Positions 44,097 through 51,823 of a DNA stretch of 64,000 nt are shown in pieces. The notes beneath the pieces were generated by a model. The model was not told where the DNA came from. It made no database searches and saw only the letters and a program-made list of their open reading frames with translations. Position numbers and translations under genes: made by a program. Within the stretch, counting starts at the first letter, position 1. Every line of letters starts with the position of its first letter. This DNA is from Enterobacteriaceae bacterium UBA7338 (GTDB lineage: Bacteria; Pseudomonadota; Gammaproteobacteria; Enterobacterales; Enterobacteriaceae): NCBI GenBank assembly GCA_002480085.1, contig DKPJ01000005.1, positions 1-64,000 on the forward strand, given 5' to 3'.

Positions 44097-45299
44097 GTGG
44101 CGCGGACAACACGTCCCCTGACCAACACCGAAGTTCTGCGCGCTAAGGCACCAGAGAAGGATCTAACGCTGCATGATGGCGACGGGCTTTTCCTGATAGT
44201 GAAAACCAGTGGCAGAAAACTCTGGCGATTTCGCTATCAACGTCCGGCAACAAAACAGCGGACAATGATTGGACTTGGTGCTTTTCCTGCCCTTTCGCTT
44301 GCTGATGCCCGAGGGTTAAGAACGGATTATCTTGCCCTATTAGCCAACGGAATTGACCCGCAAATTCAAGCTGAAGTTGCAGAGGAAGAACAGTAAATCG
44401 CTCTGGACAGTATTTTTTCGACGGTCGCCGCTAATTGGTTCCAGCTCAAAAGCAAAAGCGTTACCCCTGATTACGCAAAAGACATTTGGCGCTCATTAGA
44501 GAAAGATGTATTCCCTGCCGTTGGTGAGATCCCCGTTCAGCAAATTAAAGCCCGAACATTGGTTGAATCGCTTAAGCCAATCAAAGCTCGTGGGGCGCTT
44601 GAGACTGTACGTCGATTGGTGCAGCGCATTAATGAAATAATGATTTATGCCGTAAACACTGGTCTGATTGATGCCAACCCAGCTTCAGGAATTGGGATGG
44701 CCTTTGAGAAGCCCAAAAAGCAAAACATGCCGACGTTGCGACCTGAAGAACTGCCAAAGCTGACGCGCTCGCTAGTGATGTCTAACCTTTCTGTTTCGAC
44801 TCGTTGCCTAATCGAGTGGCAACTCCTGACGCTTGTGCGCCCGACTGAGGCCTCCGGCACTCGATGGGATGAAATTGATCTTGATGCCAAACTATGGAAA
44901 ATTCCAGCAGCACGGATGAAGGCTAAACGTGAGCATATAGTACCTTTATCACCACAGGCATTAGAAATATTAGAGGTAATGAAACCTTTAAGTTTTCATC
45001 GCGAACATGTATTCCCTAGTAGGAACGATCCAAAACTACCAATGAATAGCCAGACAGCAAATGCTGCTTTAAAACGAATTGGTTATGGCGGGAAGTTAGT
45101 TGCACATGGTCTACGTTCAATAGCGAGTACAGCTATGAATAAAGAAGGTTTTAACCCAGATGTAATTGAAGCAGCTTTAGCTCACTCAGATAAAAACGAA
45201 GTTAGGAAAGCTTATAACCGTTCAACATATTTACATGCTAGAGTGGATTTAATGAATTGGTGGGGACTTAAAGTCCAAAATTCAAACCATTCCATTTAA
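44097..45299 (+). pseudogene. int: P4-like tyrosine integrase interrupted by one in-frame stop
   Basis: Reading from the GTG at 44097 (AGGAG upstream) gives a 400-codon P4-type integrase: an N-terminal DUF4102 arm-binding domain (PLTNTEVLRAKAPEKDLTLHDGDGLF region), a SAM-like core-binding domain and a catalytic domain. The catalytic set is present: Arg in LVRPTEASGTRW, Lys in MKAKREH, H-x-x-R in HGLRSIAS, His in LAHSDKN and Tyr in AYNR. Codon 100 is TAA (44394-44396), and the frame continues unchanged on the other side, so a single C-to-T change in a CAA codon is the simplest cause. Without readthrough only a 99-residue fragment is made, which should fix the island in place. Confidence 0.9.
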
Positions 45300-45309
45300 G
45301 GAAAATGTT

Positions 45310-47268
45310 ATGCAACCAGTATCTCTTGATTTATTAGTCTCAGCATCTATTCCATGGGCAAAAGATGTTATTAAAAACAAAATATTACCTATCATTGAAA
45401 GTAGTATTCGTGATTATGTCAGGGATACACGTGCATCGCGTTTCCTGAATCAAAGTCTAGAACGCTTTCTGTCAAATGTAAAAGGCCAATGTTCTCTAGT
45501 TAACACCTTAGCTTTTCAAAACACTCCTGTAGAACTCTTGGATGTTTATGAACCAATGAGTATTTACCATGACAATGAAAAAAAACCATATACATGCCTA
45601 ATAAAAAGCAATGCAGATTTAGTTGATCAGTTTAACCACATACTAATTACTGACTCAGCAGGAATGGGCAAATCTACCATTATAAAAAGAATTGCCTTAG
45701 ACTGCATTTCCAATAAAGAATACATCCCAATATATATTGAATTACGCCGTGCTAAAGATTATGATTTCTCACTACAAGTGAAACATCAACTCGGTTTAGG
45801 TGAGGATGTTTCAAATAGTTGCCTTAAGAAACTTCCTTTCATTTATCTTTTCGACGGCATAGATGAAATCCCTCAAGAAATCAAATCTAAAACTGTAAAC
45901 TTACTTAGCATTTTTGCTAATGACTTTCCAGATAGCAAAATAATAATTACCTCACGCCATGATAATTTTTTATCTGAATTACATGGTTTCTCAAGGTTTA
46001 AAATCAAACCGCTAGAAACTAATCAAGCTTATGATCTTTTACGTCGTTATGATGGTCGTGGGCCGATTTCATCTCAATTAATCAAAGGACTACGACTAGA
46101 GAATGGTCATAATTTAAATGAATTCCTAGCCACACCTCTTTATGTTTCACTATTATTTTGCGCCTATAAATTCAAACCAATTATTCCTAGAAAGAAAGAG
46201 TTATTCTACAGTCAAGTATTCGATGCTTTATATGAGTCTCACGATCTTACTAAAGAACTTGGTTATGTAAGAGAAAAATTTTCCAAGCTAGACTCTACAG
46301 ACTTTCATCAAATTTTAAGAAGATTAGGTTTTTGGTGCTTGAAAGATGGAGGTAAAATTGAGTTTACAAAGGACGATTTGCAAATAACATTACACAATAT
46401 AATCTCAAAAACTCCCGGAATATCAGCTTCACCATCTCTATTTATCCAGGATTTAATCGAAACCGTCCCATTATTTGTAAAAGAAGGCGCTATAATTCGC
46501 TGGTCACACAAATCCTTAATGGAATATTTTGCAGCTATGTTTATCTGCCGCGATACTAAAGAACGCCAAAAAGAGATATTAACAAAATTATATTACAGCC
46601 CTGATTCCATTAGTCATAAAAACTTATTTTCGCTTTGCGCAGATATAGATTACTCATCCTTCCGTTCAAGCATAATAAAGTGTTTGCTTCTGGATCTAAT
46701 AAAAACCCATGAGAAATTAAATAATCGGCAAACCGAGATTAAATCAGATAATACTAATACCAAAGCCGAAATATTGTTAGCCGGTGATTCGATAATTTAT
46801 CTTTTCGATAAAGATAAAGAAAATGATATATTAAACAACTTATTTAATGGCGATCTAAAAGCTTTTAACGAGCTAACTGTAAATGGTTCCCATATCATTA
46901 CAACCGTTACAGGGGTTGCTAACCATTGGCTTGTGATAGCTCGAGAAAGCACAATAAAATCTGAAATACTTAAAATTTTAAACACAAGAAACCCTGATTA
47001 TTTCCATAAGACAGATCGACACTCAAATCACGACACACAACTATCCTTTCATGTAAAAATGGAAGTTGGAGAACAAGCCGAGGTTAAGTTTTATTTGACA
47101 GATGAGTCACTAGCAAAAATACACAATGCAAGCAAGATAAAACTATTTGAATCTTTATTGTCATTTGAAAATACGCCTCAAATAAAATATCAAAGCGCTA
47201 TATTGGAATTAAAACAAATCAACCATGATGAAAGTAACGGCATAAATCAATTACTTGATGGTTTTTAA
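45310..47268 (+). CDS. NACHT-domain NTPase, probable anti-phage defence protein
   Basis: A 652-residue, AT-rich gene 10 bp downstream of the integrase frame. The protein has an N-terminal helical region (about 1-100, with no recognised nuclease, protease or TIR motif), a STAND/NACHT NTPase with Walker A AGMGKST (about 117-123), Walker B with the NACHT acidic extension YLFDGIDEIP (about 177) and a sensor-1 Arg in IIITSR (about 211), then a winged-helix/superhelical part and an uncharacterised C-terminal region (about 470-652). Bacterial NACHT proteins are NLR-like immune proteins that block phage. The place between int and psu is the described antiviral hotspot of P4-like satellites. Phage specificity and effector mechanism cannot be read from sequence. 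Confidence 0.8.
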   Translation: MQPVSLDLLVSASIPWAKDVIKNKILPIIESSIRDYVRDTRASRFLNQSLERFLSNVKGQCSLVNTLAFQNTPVELLDVYEPMSIYHDNEKKPYTCLIKSNADLVDQFNHILITDSAGMGKSTIIKRIALDCISNKEYIPIYIELRRAKDYDFSLQVKHQLGLGEDVSNSCLKKLPFIYLFDGIDEIPQEIKSKTVNLLSIFANDFPDSKIIITSRHDNFLSELHGFSRFKIKPLETNQAYDLLRRYDGRGPISSQLIKGLRLENGHNLNEFLATPLYVSLLFCAYKFKPIIPRKKELFYSQVFDALYESHDLTKELGYVREKFSKLDSTDFHQILRRLGFWCLKDGGKIEFTKDDLQITLHNIISKTPGISASPSLFIQDLIETVPLFVKEGAIIRWSHKSLMEYFAAMFICRDTKERQKEILTKLYYSPDSISHKNLFSLCADIDYSSFRSSIIKCLLLDLIKTHEKLNNRQTEIKSDNTNTKAEILLAGDSIIYLFDKDKENDILNNLFNGDLKAFNELTVNGSHIITTVTGVANHWLVIARESTIKSEILKILNTRNPDYFHKTDRHSNHDTQLSFHVKMEVGEQAEVKFYLTDESLAKIHNASKIKLFESLLSFENTPQIKYQSAILELKQINHDESNGINQLLDGF

Positions 47269-47304
47269 AATCAATAAAAAGTTAGTTCTTAAACTGCACG
47301 CGCA

Positions 47305-47323
47305 ATGCTCTCCCCGCCACGCC
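47305..47323 (-). other. P2/P4-type cos-like site
   Basis: The minus strand reads GGCGTGGCGGGGAGAGCAT, which matches my recollection of the 19-nt P2/P4 cohesive end at 16 of 19 positions, and similarity continues for several bases (GCGCG) beyond. It lies between the hotspot cargo gene and psu, where P4 carries cos. The reference sequence is recalled, not looked up. Confidence 0.6.
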
Positions 47324-47486
47324 TGTCTGCTTTATGGGTGGGTTTTAATGCAGGTGCATGGATGGCGTCAGGGCACGCCAGTACTGGTGCGGGAGGGTCA
47401 GCAGGGGGCGGGAAATTGCATGCAAAGCCATGCAGCTAATGCATGCATGACTTTTTCAGGAAAAATAGCGGGGATTAAAAATTTTT

Positions 47487-47918
47487 TTACACCGGCTCGC
47501 GAGCTGCCAGGCCGGCCTTACGACGCGCATAAATCAGGTTCTGTGCGGGGGTATATTTTTCCTGGTAATCAACTCGCGAGGCCGCGTCAGGCCTGAATCC
47601 GATGGCAGTTAAAATGTCATTATCCTGCGCGCCATAATTAATTTCTGCGCCCTCTTCCAGCCAGGCGGCCAGCGCATCGCGCAGATACGCTGTGGAACGG
47701 TCAAGAGCGCGGTTTTTTATCAGCGCAGACTGGCTTTTCAGGTTCATCAGCTCCGGTGCAAGGGCGGCGGCCAGCTCCGTACCATGTGCCTGCATGAAGT
47801 CATTCAGTTGGTGCTAGATACTGAGGCGCTGCACCTCCTCATGCGAACGGATATAACGCCCGGCAGCCTGATTAACTTTCCACTTCCTGACCTCAATAAC
47901 TTCATGCAGCCACTTCAT
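47487..47918 (-). pseudogene. psu: Remnant of P4 psu (polarity suppression / capsid decoration)
   Basis: The minus-strand frame matches the C-terminal two thirds of P4 Psu: VRKWKVNQAAGRYIRSHEE, then DFMQAHGTELAAALAPELM, then INYGAQDNDILTAIGFRPD and TPAQNLIYARR. Psu inhibits Rho and decorates the P4 capsid. Codon TAG at 47814-47816 interrupts the frame where Psu has an Arg-containing segment, and recognisable homology stops near 47918, so the 5' third is missing. A 102-residue product could start at the ATG at 47795, but it would lack the N-terminal helices. Confidence 0.85.
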
Positions 47919-48253
47919 GCAGAGCGGTTAGATGCCATTAGCATTAAATTGTAAAGGCTGTAGATGAAGCAACAAAGATGTAACCGGTAACATTTATTTC
48001 TGTAATATATTAACTCGTCAAGTTTTATTACACTATTAAATAGATATTGCGAAAGCATCATAAACATTCTGCACAAAAAAAAACAACACACCTCGTAACA
48101 CTCAACAAATGATAACTGCTGATTATTAATATCATAAAAGCATAAATTATAAGTATTATTATTTCGGATTTTACCCGTGAATCATTAATAAAACCATAAA
48201 AAAATGGTGTTATCATTTATAAAATTAAACAAACCCTAAAAGGATGCAAAACA
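47919..48253. other. AT-rich non-coding spacer after the psu remnant
   Basis: No gene is visible in these 335 bp. Composition becomes strongly AT-rich from about 47960, with runs such as CATAAAAAAATGG, and the stretch should contain the promoter of the DUF2778 gene. The delta and sid genes that precede psu in P4 are absent, so this marks a deletion or junction. Confidence 0.6.
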
Positions 48254-48778
48254 ATGATTGATTGTTTACTCGACTTCGACCAAATTTCAGCCGATCGAAA
48301 AAAAGTCTATTTACAATGTCCTGGCATTGGTAAATTCGAAGTTTTCAGCGGTGATATGCCATTCACCAATCGCCCTGAATGCTCTTTTATCGACCATTCA
48401 GCGATACCTAACGGGAAGTACTGGATAGTAGAGCGCCCAAGGGGGCCTTGGAAGTCAAGAACTCTCACTTGGATAGAGGATTTTGCAACCGGAAACGAAC
48501 ATAGCACGTGGTTTGCTTTGTATAGGGCCGACGGCAGCATTGATGATCAAACCTTTATCAGCGGTGTAAGACGCTCAAATTTTAGGATCCATCCTTTACG
48601 GCCTGACGGTTCTGGTACATCATGGGGTTGTATCACATTCTTTCGTAGCTCGGAGTTTATGTTTTTTCGAAATGCTTTACTTAGAGTACAAAAGTTTAGG
48701 ATTAATAATACTAACCTGCTGTCATATGGGTCAGTAACGGTGAAAGGTTCGGTTGAGGGACCATGTTATGTTAGGTAA
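48254..48778 (+). CDS. DUF2778 (Tlde1-like) L,D-transpeptidase-type effector
   Basis: A 174-residue protein with the DUF2778 pattern: KFEVFSGDMPF, then IPNGKYWIVERPRG, then the catalytic motif IHPLRPDGSGTSWGCITFF with His113 and Cys126. The family includes Tlde1, a type VI secretion effector that attacks peptidoglycan precursors of rival cells as an L,D-transpeptidase/carboxypeptidase. There is no Sec signal, PAAR or VgrG part, so delivery would be as a cargo effector. It overlaps the next gene by 11 bp. AGGATG lies ahead of the start. Delivery by T6SS is inferred; no T6SS gene is in the window. Confidence 0.75.
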   Translation: MIDCLLDFDQISADRKKVYLQCPGIGKFEVFSGDMPFTNRPECSFIDHSAIPNGKYWIVERPRGPWKSRTLTWIEDFATGNEHSTWFALYRADGSIDDQTFISGVRRSNFRIHPLRPDGSGTSWGCITFFRSSEFMFFRNALLRVQKFRINNTNLLSYGSVTVKGSVEGPCYVR

Positions 48779-49031
48779 TAAAATTATTTATCCCCTTCTT
48801 TTTATTACCCTCACTGCTTGCTTAATAAAAAGCAGGATTTTATTAACCGCGTCCGATAGTATTCTTACTTTTATTGACCGAACCTGTCGAGTATCATCCA
48901 TTCAATGTACTGGTGGCGATCATGATTTAGCTTTACTGATAACGCTGCTGATCGTCAACGGGATTGTTGCTCTAATACTTATTGCTGCAGTTGATAGAAT
49001 TGTTCGTGCCATGCGAAGGTATTTTAATTAA
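48768..49031 (+). CDS. Small two-TM membrane protein, probable immunity partner
   Basis: An 87-residue protein with two hydrophobic segments (about 5-25 and 62-82) and a short periplasmic loop containing three cysteines (including TCRVSSIQC). It overlaps the DUF2778 gene by 11 bp, the usual arrangement of effector and immunity genes, and its envelope location fits a periplasmic target. I do not recognise the family. The ATG at 48768 is preferred over an in-frame TTG at 48753. Confidence 0.6.
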   Translation: MLGNKIIYPLLFITLTACLIKSRILLTASDSILTFIDRTCRVSSIQCTGGDHDLALLITLLIVNGIVALILIAAVDRIVRAMRRYFN

Positions 49032-49111
49032 AAAAGTCTATAGCAGGTATCAGCAGTTTGCGTTCATCGACAATAAGATAAATCGCGCGAAAAAATCATA
49101 GAGAGAAATTA

Positions 49112-49439
49112 ATGCACTTCAACGAGGCCGAATTAGCTATCCGCGTCCCTGTCTGGCACGCGTTAGCTGAGCTTTTCATCGGGCGGAACCTCCAGAACTA
49201 TGACTACAGGTGGATAGCGCAGGTAATTAAGAATTGTGGATCGAATCGGGAAGAGATCTTCACCATTTTGGATCAGTACGTAGACAAGAGGCCAACTATG
49301 ATTAAGCGCGTCATCCCGCACGCTTACTGCTGAAGCAGCGGCGAAATACATTGTTAACGAGATTAACAGGCTTTTTGACCCTATCGTTATTCGAAAACAG
49401 CCGCCTCAATCAGGCTGGAACAAACATCCTGCGGGATAG
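49112..49439 (+). pseudogene. Frameshifted small gene, possible DUF7079-like immunity protein
   Basis: The first frame (49112-49333) encodes 73 residues beginning MHFNEAELAIRVPVWHALAEL and resembling the DUF7079 pattern (RxPVWxALxxLF), a family often found near toxins; this resemblance is from memory. From about 49323 a different frame continues with plausible protein (TAEAAAKYIVNEINRLFDP ... GWNKHPAG) to a stop at 49437-49439. A loss of two bases or gain of one near 49322 would join them. AGAGAAA precedes the start. It may be an orphaned immunity gene or parts of two genes. Confidence 0.5.
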
Positions 49440-49579
49440 TTCGTTTACCCTACAATAACCCACACTCTCTAACCAATTGAAATCAATAAACTTACTGTTA
49501 TTCAAATGACTTTTTACTGATTATGTGCTAGATATTTGTGCAACGATTTTTTATGCATAGTTACAGGAGTGACAAAGGC

Positions 49580-50302
49580 ATGGATACGACCTTACTCAGC
49601 GCTTTAGATACTCGTGGTCGCGATAAGTTTGAACAAGCTATTAATGCCCTGCAAGGTGATGTTGCAGCAGCAGCGGCAAGATTATCAGTAGATCCCCGCT
49701 TACGGCTTGAGTATTCAAAACGCATAAAGGAGATGGCCACCGATCTACGAGCAAAGGCTAATGCTGGTGTAATTTCATGGGAAAAAGCGGCACAAGAGGC
49801 CCAAATAACCCGCAATTTGATAATGGATATGGTGAGATCGCGAAGCACTCCTCTCGGAAAAGCAATGGCTGAGCGATTAAAGTCTGAGGGTAAGACGCTT
49901 AATGAATTGGTTGCCAAAAAAGCGAAATCCTTATTTGGGCCACAGGCGAACTTTAATAGCCTTTCTGAAGTTCAAAAAAATCAAATATATGCGAGTATTG
50001 TTGAATCCGCTGGCAAATCTAATCCGCAAGTTAATATGAAAATGATGCAGTTGTCTCACGTCGGAAGAGGCCTTGTTGTTCTTTCAATTGCAATCTCTGT
50101 TTACGAAATTTACACCGCCGAAAATAAAGTTTCGGAATCAGGCAGACAAATAGCTATAACTGGTGCAGGTATTGCTGGCGCTGCTGCAAGTAGTGCAATG
50201 GCAGGATTGATATGCGGGCCTGGCGCACCCGTTTGTGTACTCATTGGTGGCTTTGTCGGCGGTGCTCTTGCCGCATGGGAAATGGGGCGTTTGTGGAATT
50301 GA
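49580..50302 (+). CDS. Glycine-zipper, pore-former-like toxin candidate
   Basis: A 240-residue protein with a helical N-terminal part (LLSALDTRGRDKFEQAI; DPRLRLEYSKRIKEMA) and a hydrophobic C-terminal hairpin (about 162-235) very rich in small residues: GAGIAGAAASSAMAGLI, then GPGAPVCVLIGGFVGGALAA. Such glycine zippers occur in membrane-inserting toxins, including some T6SS pore-forming effectors. There is no signal peptide. The stop is 2 bp before the next start, suggesting a toxin-immunity pair. The start at 49580 is chosen by similarity of MDTTLLSALDTRG to recalled relatives; 49538 and 49553 are also in frame. Toxicity is inference. Confidence 0.6.
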   Translation: MDTTLLSALDTRGRDKFEQAINALQGDVAAAAARLSVDPRLRLEYSKRIKEMATDLRAKANAGVISWEKAAQEAQITRNLIMDMVRSRSTPLGKAMAERLKSEGKTLNELVAKKAKSLFGPQANFNSLSEVQKNQIYASIVESAGKSNPQVNMKMMQLSHVGRGLVVLSIAISVYEIYTAENKVSESGRQIAITGAGIAGAAASSAMAGLICGPGAPVCVLIGGFVGGALAAWEMGRLWN

Positions 50303-50304
50303 TT

Positions 50305-50772
50305 ATGCAACAGGTTGATTCAATAACTCTGGTAAAGGTTCGTGAAGCTACTGATTTGTGTCAGGCTCAGTCTGAGGTTGTGCTCAGTGGTAAAAGCACT
50401 GGCATTACTGTACCGGGACAAGTGCTGGAAGCAGCGTTTCATGTCAATAAGCAGCGTTACATTCTTTTTCTGACGGATGACGTCATTTTTGAGGAATCGC
50501 TGACAATTGTTCTTCTCGACATTCATGATGGTATTAAGGAGATTGTTCGATTAGGTAACCAGTACTCAACGGGAAGTTTTGAGGTTCAAGCAGTTACTGC
50601 TGATAGCATCAGTTTTAGATTCATAGGTGATTGTCTATGGACAATCAAAACCGCCGACTTACCACATTTGAGGCTCCCTTTTGCTTCAGATCCGAAAGGC
50701 GTGAAACGAGAGGTCGGTATAAAAAAATACATGACAGTTTCAGCCGCCCCCGCGCCCCAAAAAGTTCGGTGA
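50305..50772 (+). CDS. Probable immunity protein for the pore-former-like toxin
   Basis: A 155-residue protein, mostly beta-strand in appearance (AAFHVNKQRYILFLTDD; SLTIVLLDIHDGIKEIVRLG), with no signal peptide or membrane segment. The ATG at 50305 lies 2 bp after the upstream stop. The open frame extends upstream to 50212 inside the toxin gene, which is unlikely to be used. I do not recognise the family; the role rests on linkage alone. Confidence 0.55.
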   Translation: MQQVDSITLVKVREATDLCQAQSEVVLSGKSTGITVPGQVLEAAFHVNKQRYILFLTDDVIFEESLTIVLLDIHDGIKEIVRLGNQYSTGSFEVQAVTADSISFRFIGDCLWTIKTADLPHLRLPFASDPKGVKREVGIKKYMTVSAAPAPQKVR

Positions 50773-50815
50773 TGATATTTTAGCCAAGGTGCTGAGTAGA
50801 TGTATTTGTCCTGAA

Positions 50816-50849
50816 AGCCCGCATGAGGTAAGCCCTGCGGGCATTTTTA
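50816..50849 (+). terminator. Second, diverged copy of the ssrA terminator; possible island boundary
   Basis: Stem GCCCGCA / TGCGGGC (50817-50823, 50836-50842) with a T5 tract. The 55 bp from about 50808 (GTCCTGAAAGCCCGCA ... ATGCCTGTGTTC) align with the sequence after ssrA (GTCCTAAGAGCCCGCA ... GTGCCTGTTCTTG). No copy of the ssrA 3' end is seen beside it. It terminates the toxin/immunity transcript and may be the old chromosomal flank. Confidence 0.6.
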
Positions 50850-51030
50850 TATGCCTGTGTTCATACCTTCTCTCCCATTCAGAAAAATCCATAAAAAATC
50901 GTTAAAAAAATCATTAAAATATTATTATCACGACGCGCTTAATTTATTATCTCTTCATCACTTTTCTTGTCCCTGTGCCAAACGATACTATATCCACCTT
51001 CAATATATCCAAAACGGATAAGGAAGAAGA

Positions 51031-51675
51031 ATGGATCTCCGCCATATAGAAAAGCCACGCGATTCAATCGAAAAAATTCTGTCCCATTTCTCTATCTCCA
51101 AACCCTGTCTCCTTGAACCAGGCCAGCCCCTGTCGATAAGAAAACGAAGTGAAAATCAGTCAAGGAAAATTTACTTTTTGCTTGAGGGCGCGATGATTAG
51201 CTCAGTTGGTGAAAATGAGAAGAAACAAAACCTGGGGGTTGTGGTAAGTCCAGCAATAATTGGCCTCGGCCAACTCAACTCTGCCGACGCGCTTGCTCAG
51301 TATGAATCTATCGCGCCCTGTATGGTTGATTCGGTAAGCGTTGACGATTTTATAAAGGTGATTGAGACCCATCGGCTTTGGCCCGATCTCATAACTATCA
51401 TGATCGCGATGGTAAACCAGCTGGCTGCGCGAAGTGCAATGTCCGGATTACAGTCGGCATACGAGATTATCAGGAGTAATCTTCTCTATATGGATAGTGA
51501 AACCGCCTGCGCGCTAAAAGAGCGTTATACCGTCGTAAAATATATGCAGACCTTTTCCAGGCTATCGAGAAGCATCATCTTAAAAATACTTTCAGAGCTT
51601 AAAGCTGGTGGCTTCATTGAGATGGAGAAAGGTAAGCTTATTCGTATCAGCAGGAACCTACCCGACAGGTTTTAA
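51031..51675 (+). CDS. IprA-like winged-helix transcription regulator
   Basis: A 214-residue protein with a cNMP-binding-like jelly-roll N-domain (about 25-120, including YFLLEGAMISSVG) and a C-terminal winged helix (about 160-210, VKYMQTFSRLSRSIILKILSE). This architecture is that of the CRP-like IprA/YaiV group of enterobacteria, where IprA affects peroxide resistance. The N-domain lacks the phosphate-binding cassette of true CRP, so cAMP binding is unlikely. It is the first gene right of the island. Targets unknown. Confidence 0.65.
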   Translation: MDLRHIEKPRDSIEKILSHFSISKPCLLEPGQPLSIRKRSENQSRKIYFLLEGAMISSVGENEKKQNLGVVVSPAIIGLGQLNSADALAQYESIAPCMVDSVSVDDFIKVIETHRLWPDLITIMIAMVNQLAARSAMSGLQSAYEIIRSNLLYMDSETACALKERYTVVKYMQTFSRLSRSIILKILSELKAGGFIEMEKGKLIRISRNLPDRF

Positions 51676-51823
51676 TAATTCTTTATCGAACTTTGCTCAC
51701 TAATAATTGACCGCGTGAATGTATCACTCAGATGAATAAAATAAATATGCCATCTTTAAACAAAATTTTTAATGAGAAAAAGGATAATTTAACAGCGCCG
51801 CCGTGCTTACAGAGAAACATACA

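Noticed and set aside
44559..45299. A separate integrase gene starting with TTG
   Set aside because: It is the same frame as 44097-44393 and encodes only the C-terminal part of one integrase; treated as one pseudogene with an in-frame stop.
47255..47596. 113-codon plus-strand open frame after the NACHT gene
   Set aside because: It overlaps the cos-like site and the psu remnant on the other strand, and its translation resembles nothing I know.
50212..50304. Longer N-terminus for the putative immunity protein
   Set aside because: The extension lies inside the upstream toxin gene in another frame and has a Cys/Trp/Arg-rich, non-natural composition; the ATG at 50305 fits the 2-bp linkage.
50773..51030. 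Possible gene or sRNA between the island and the IprA-like gene
   Set aside because: Apart from the terminator copy at 50816-50849, only AT-rich sequence with no ribosome site, stem or conserved motif was seen.
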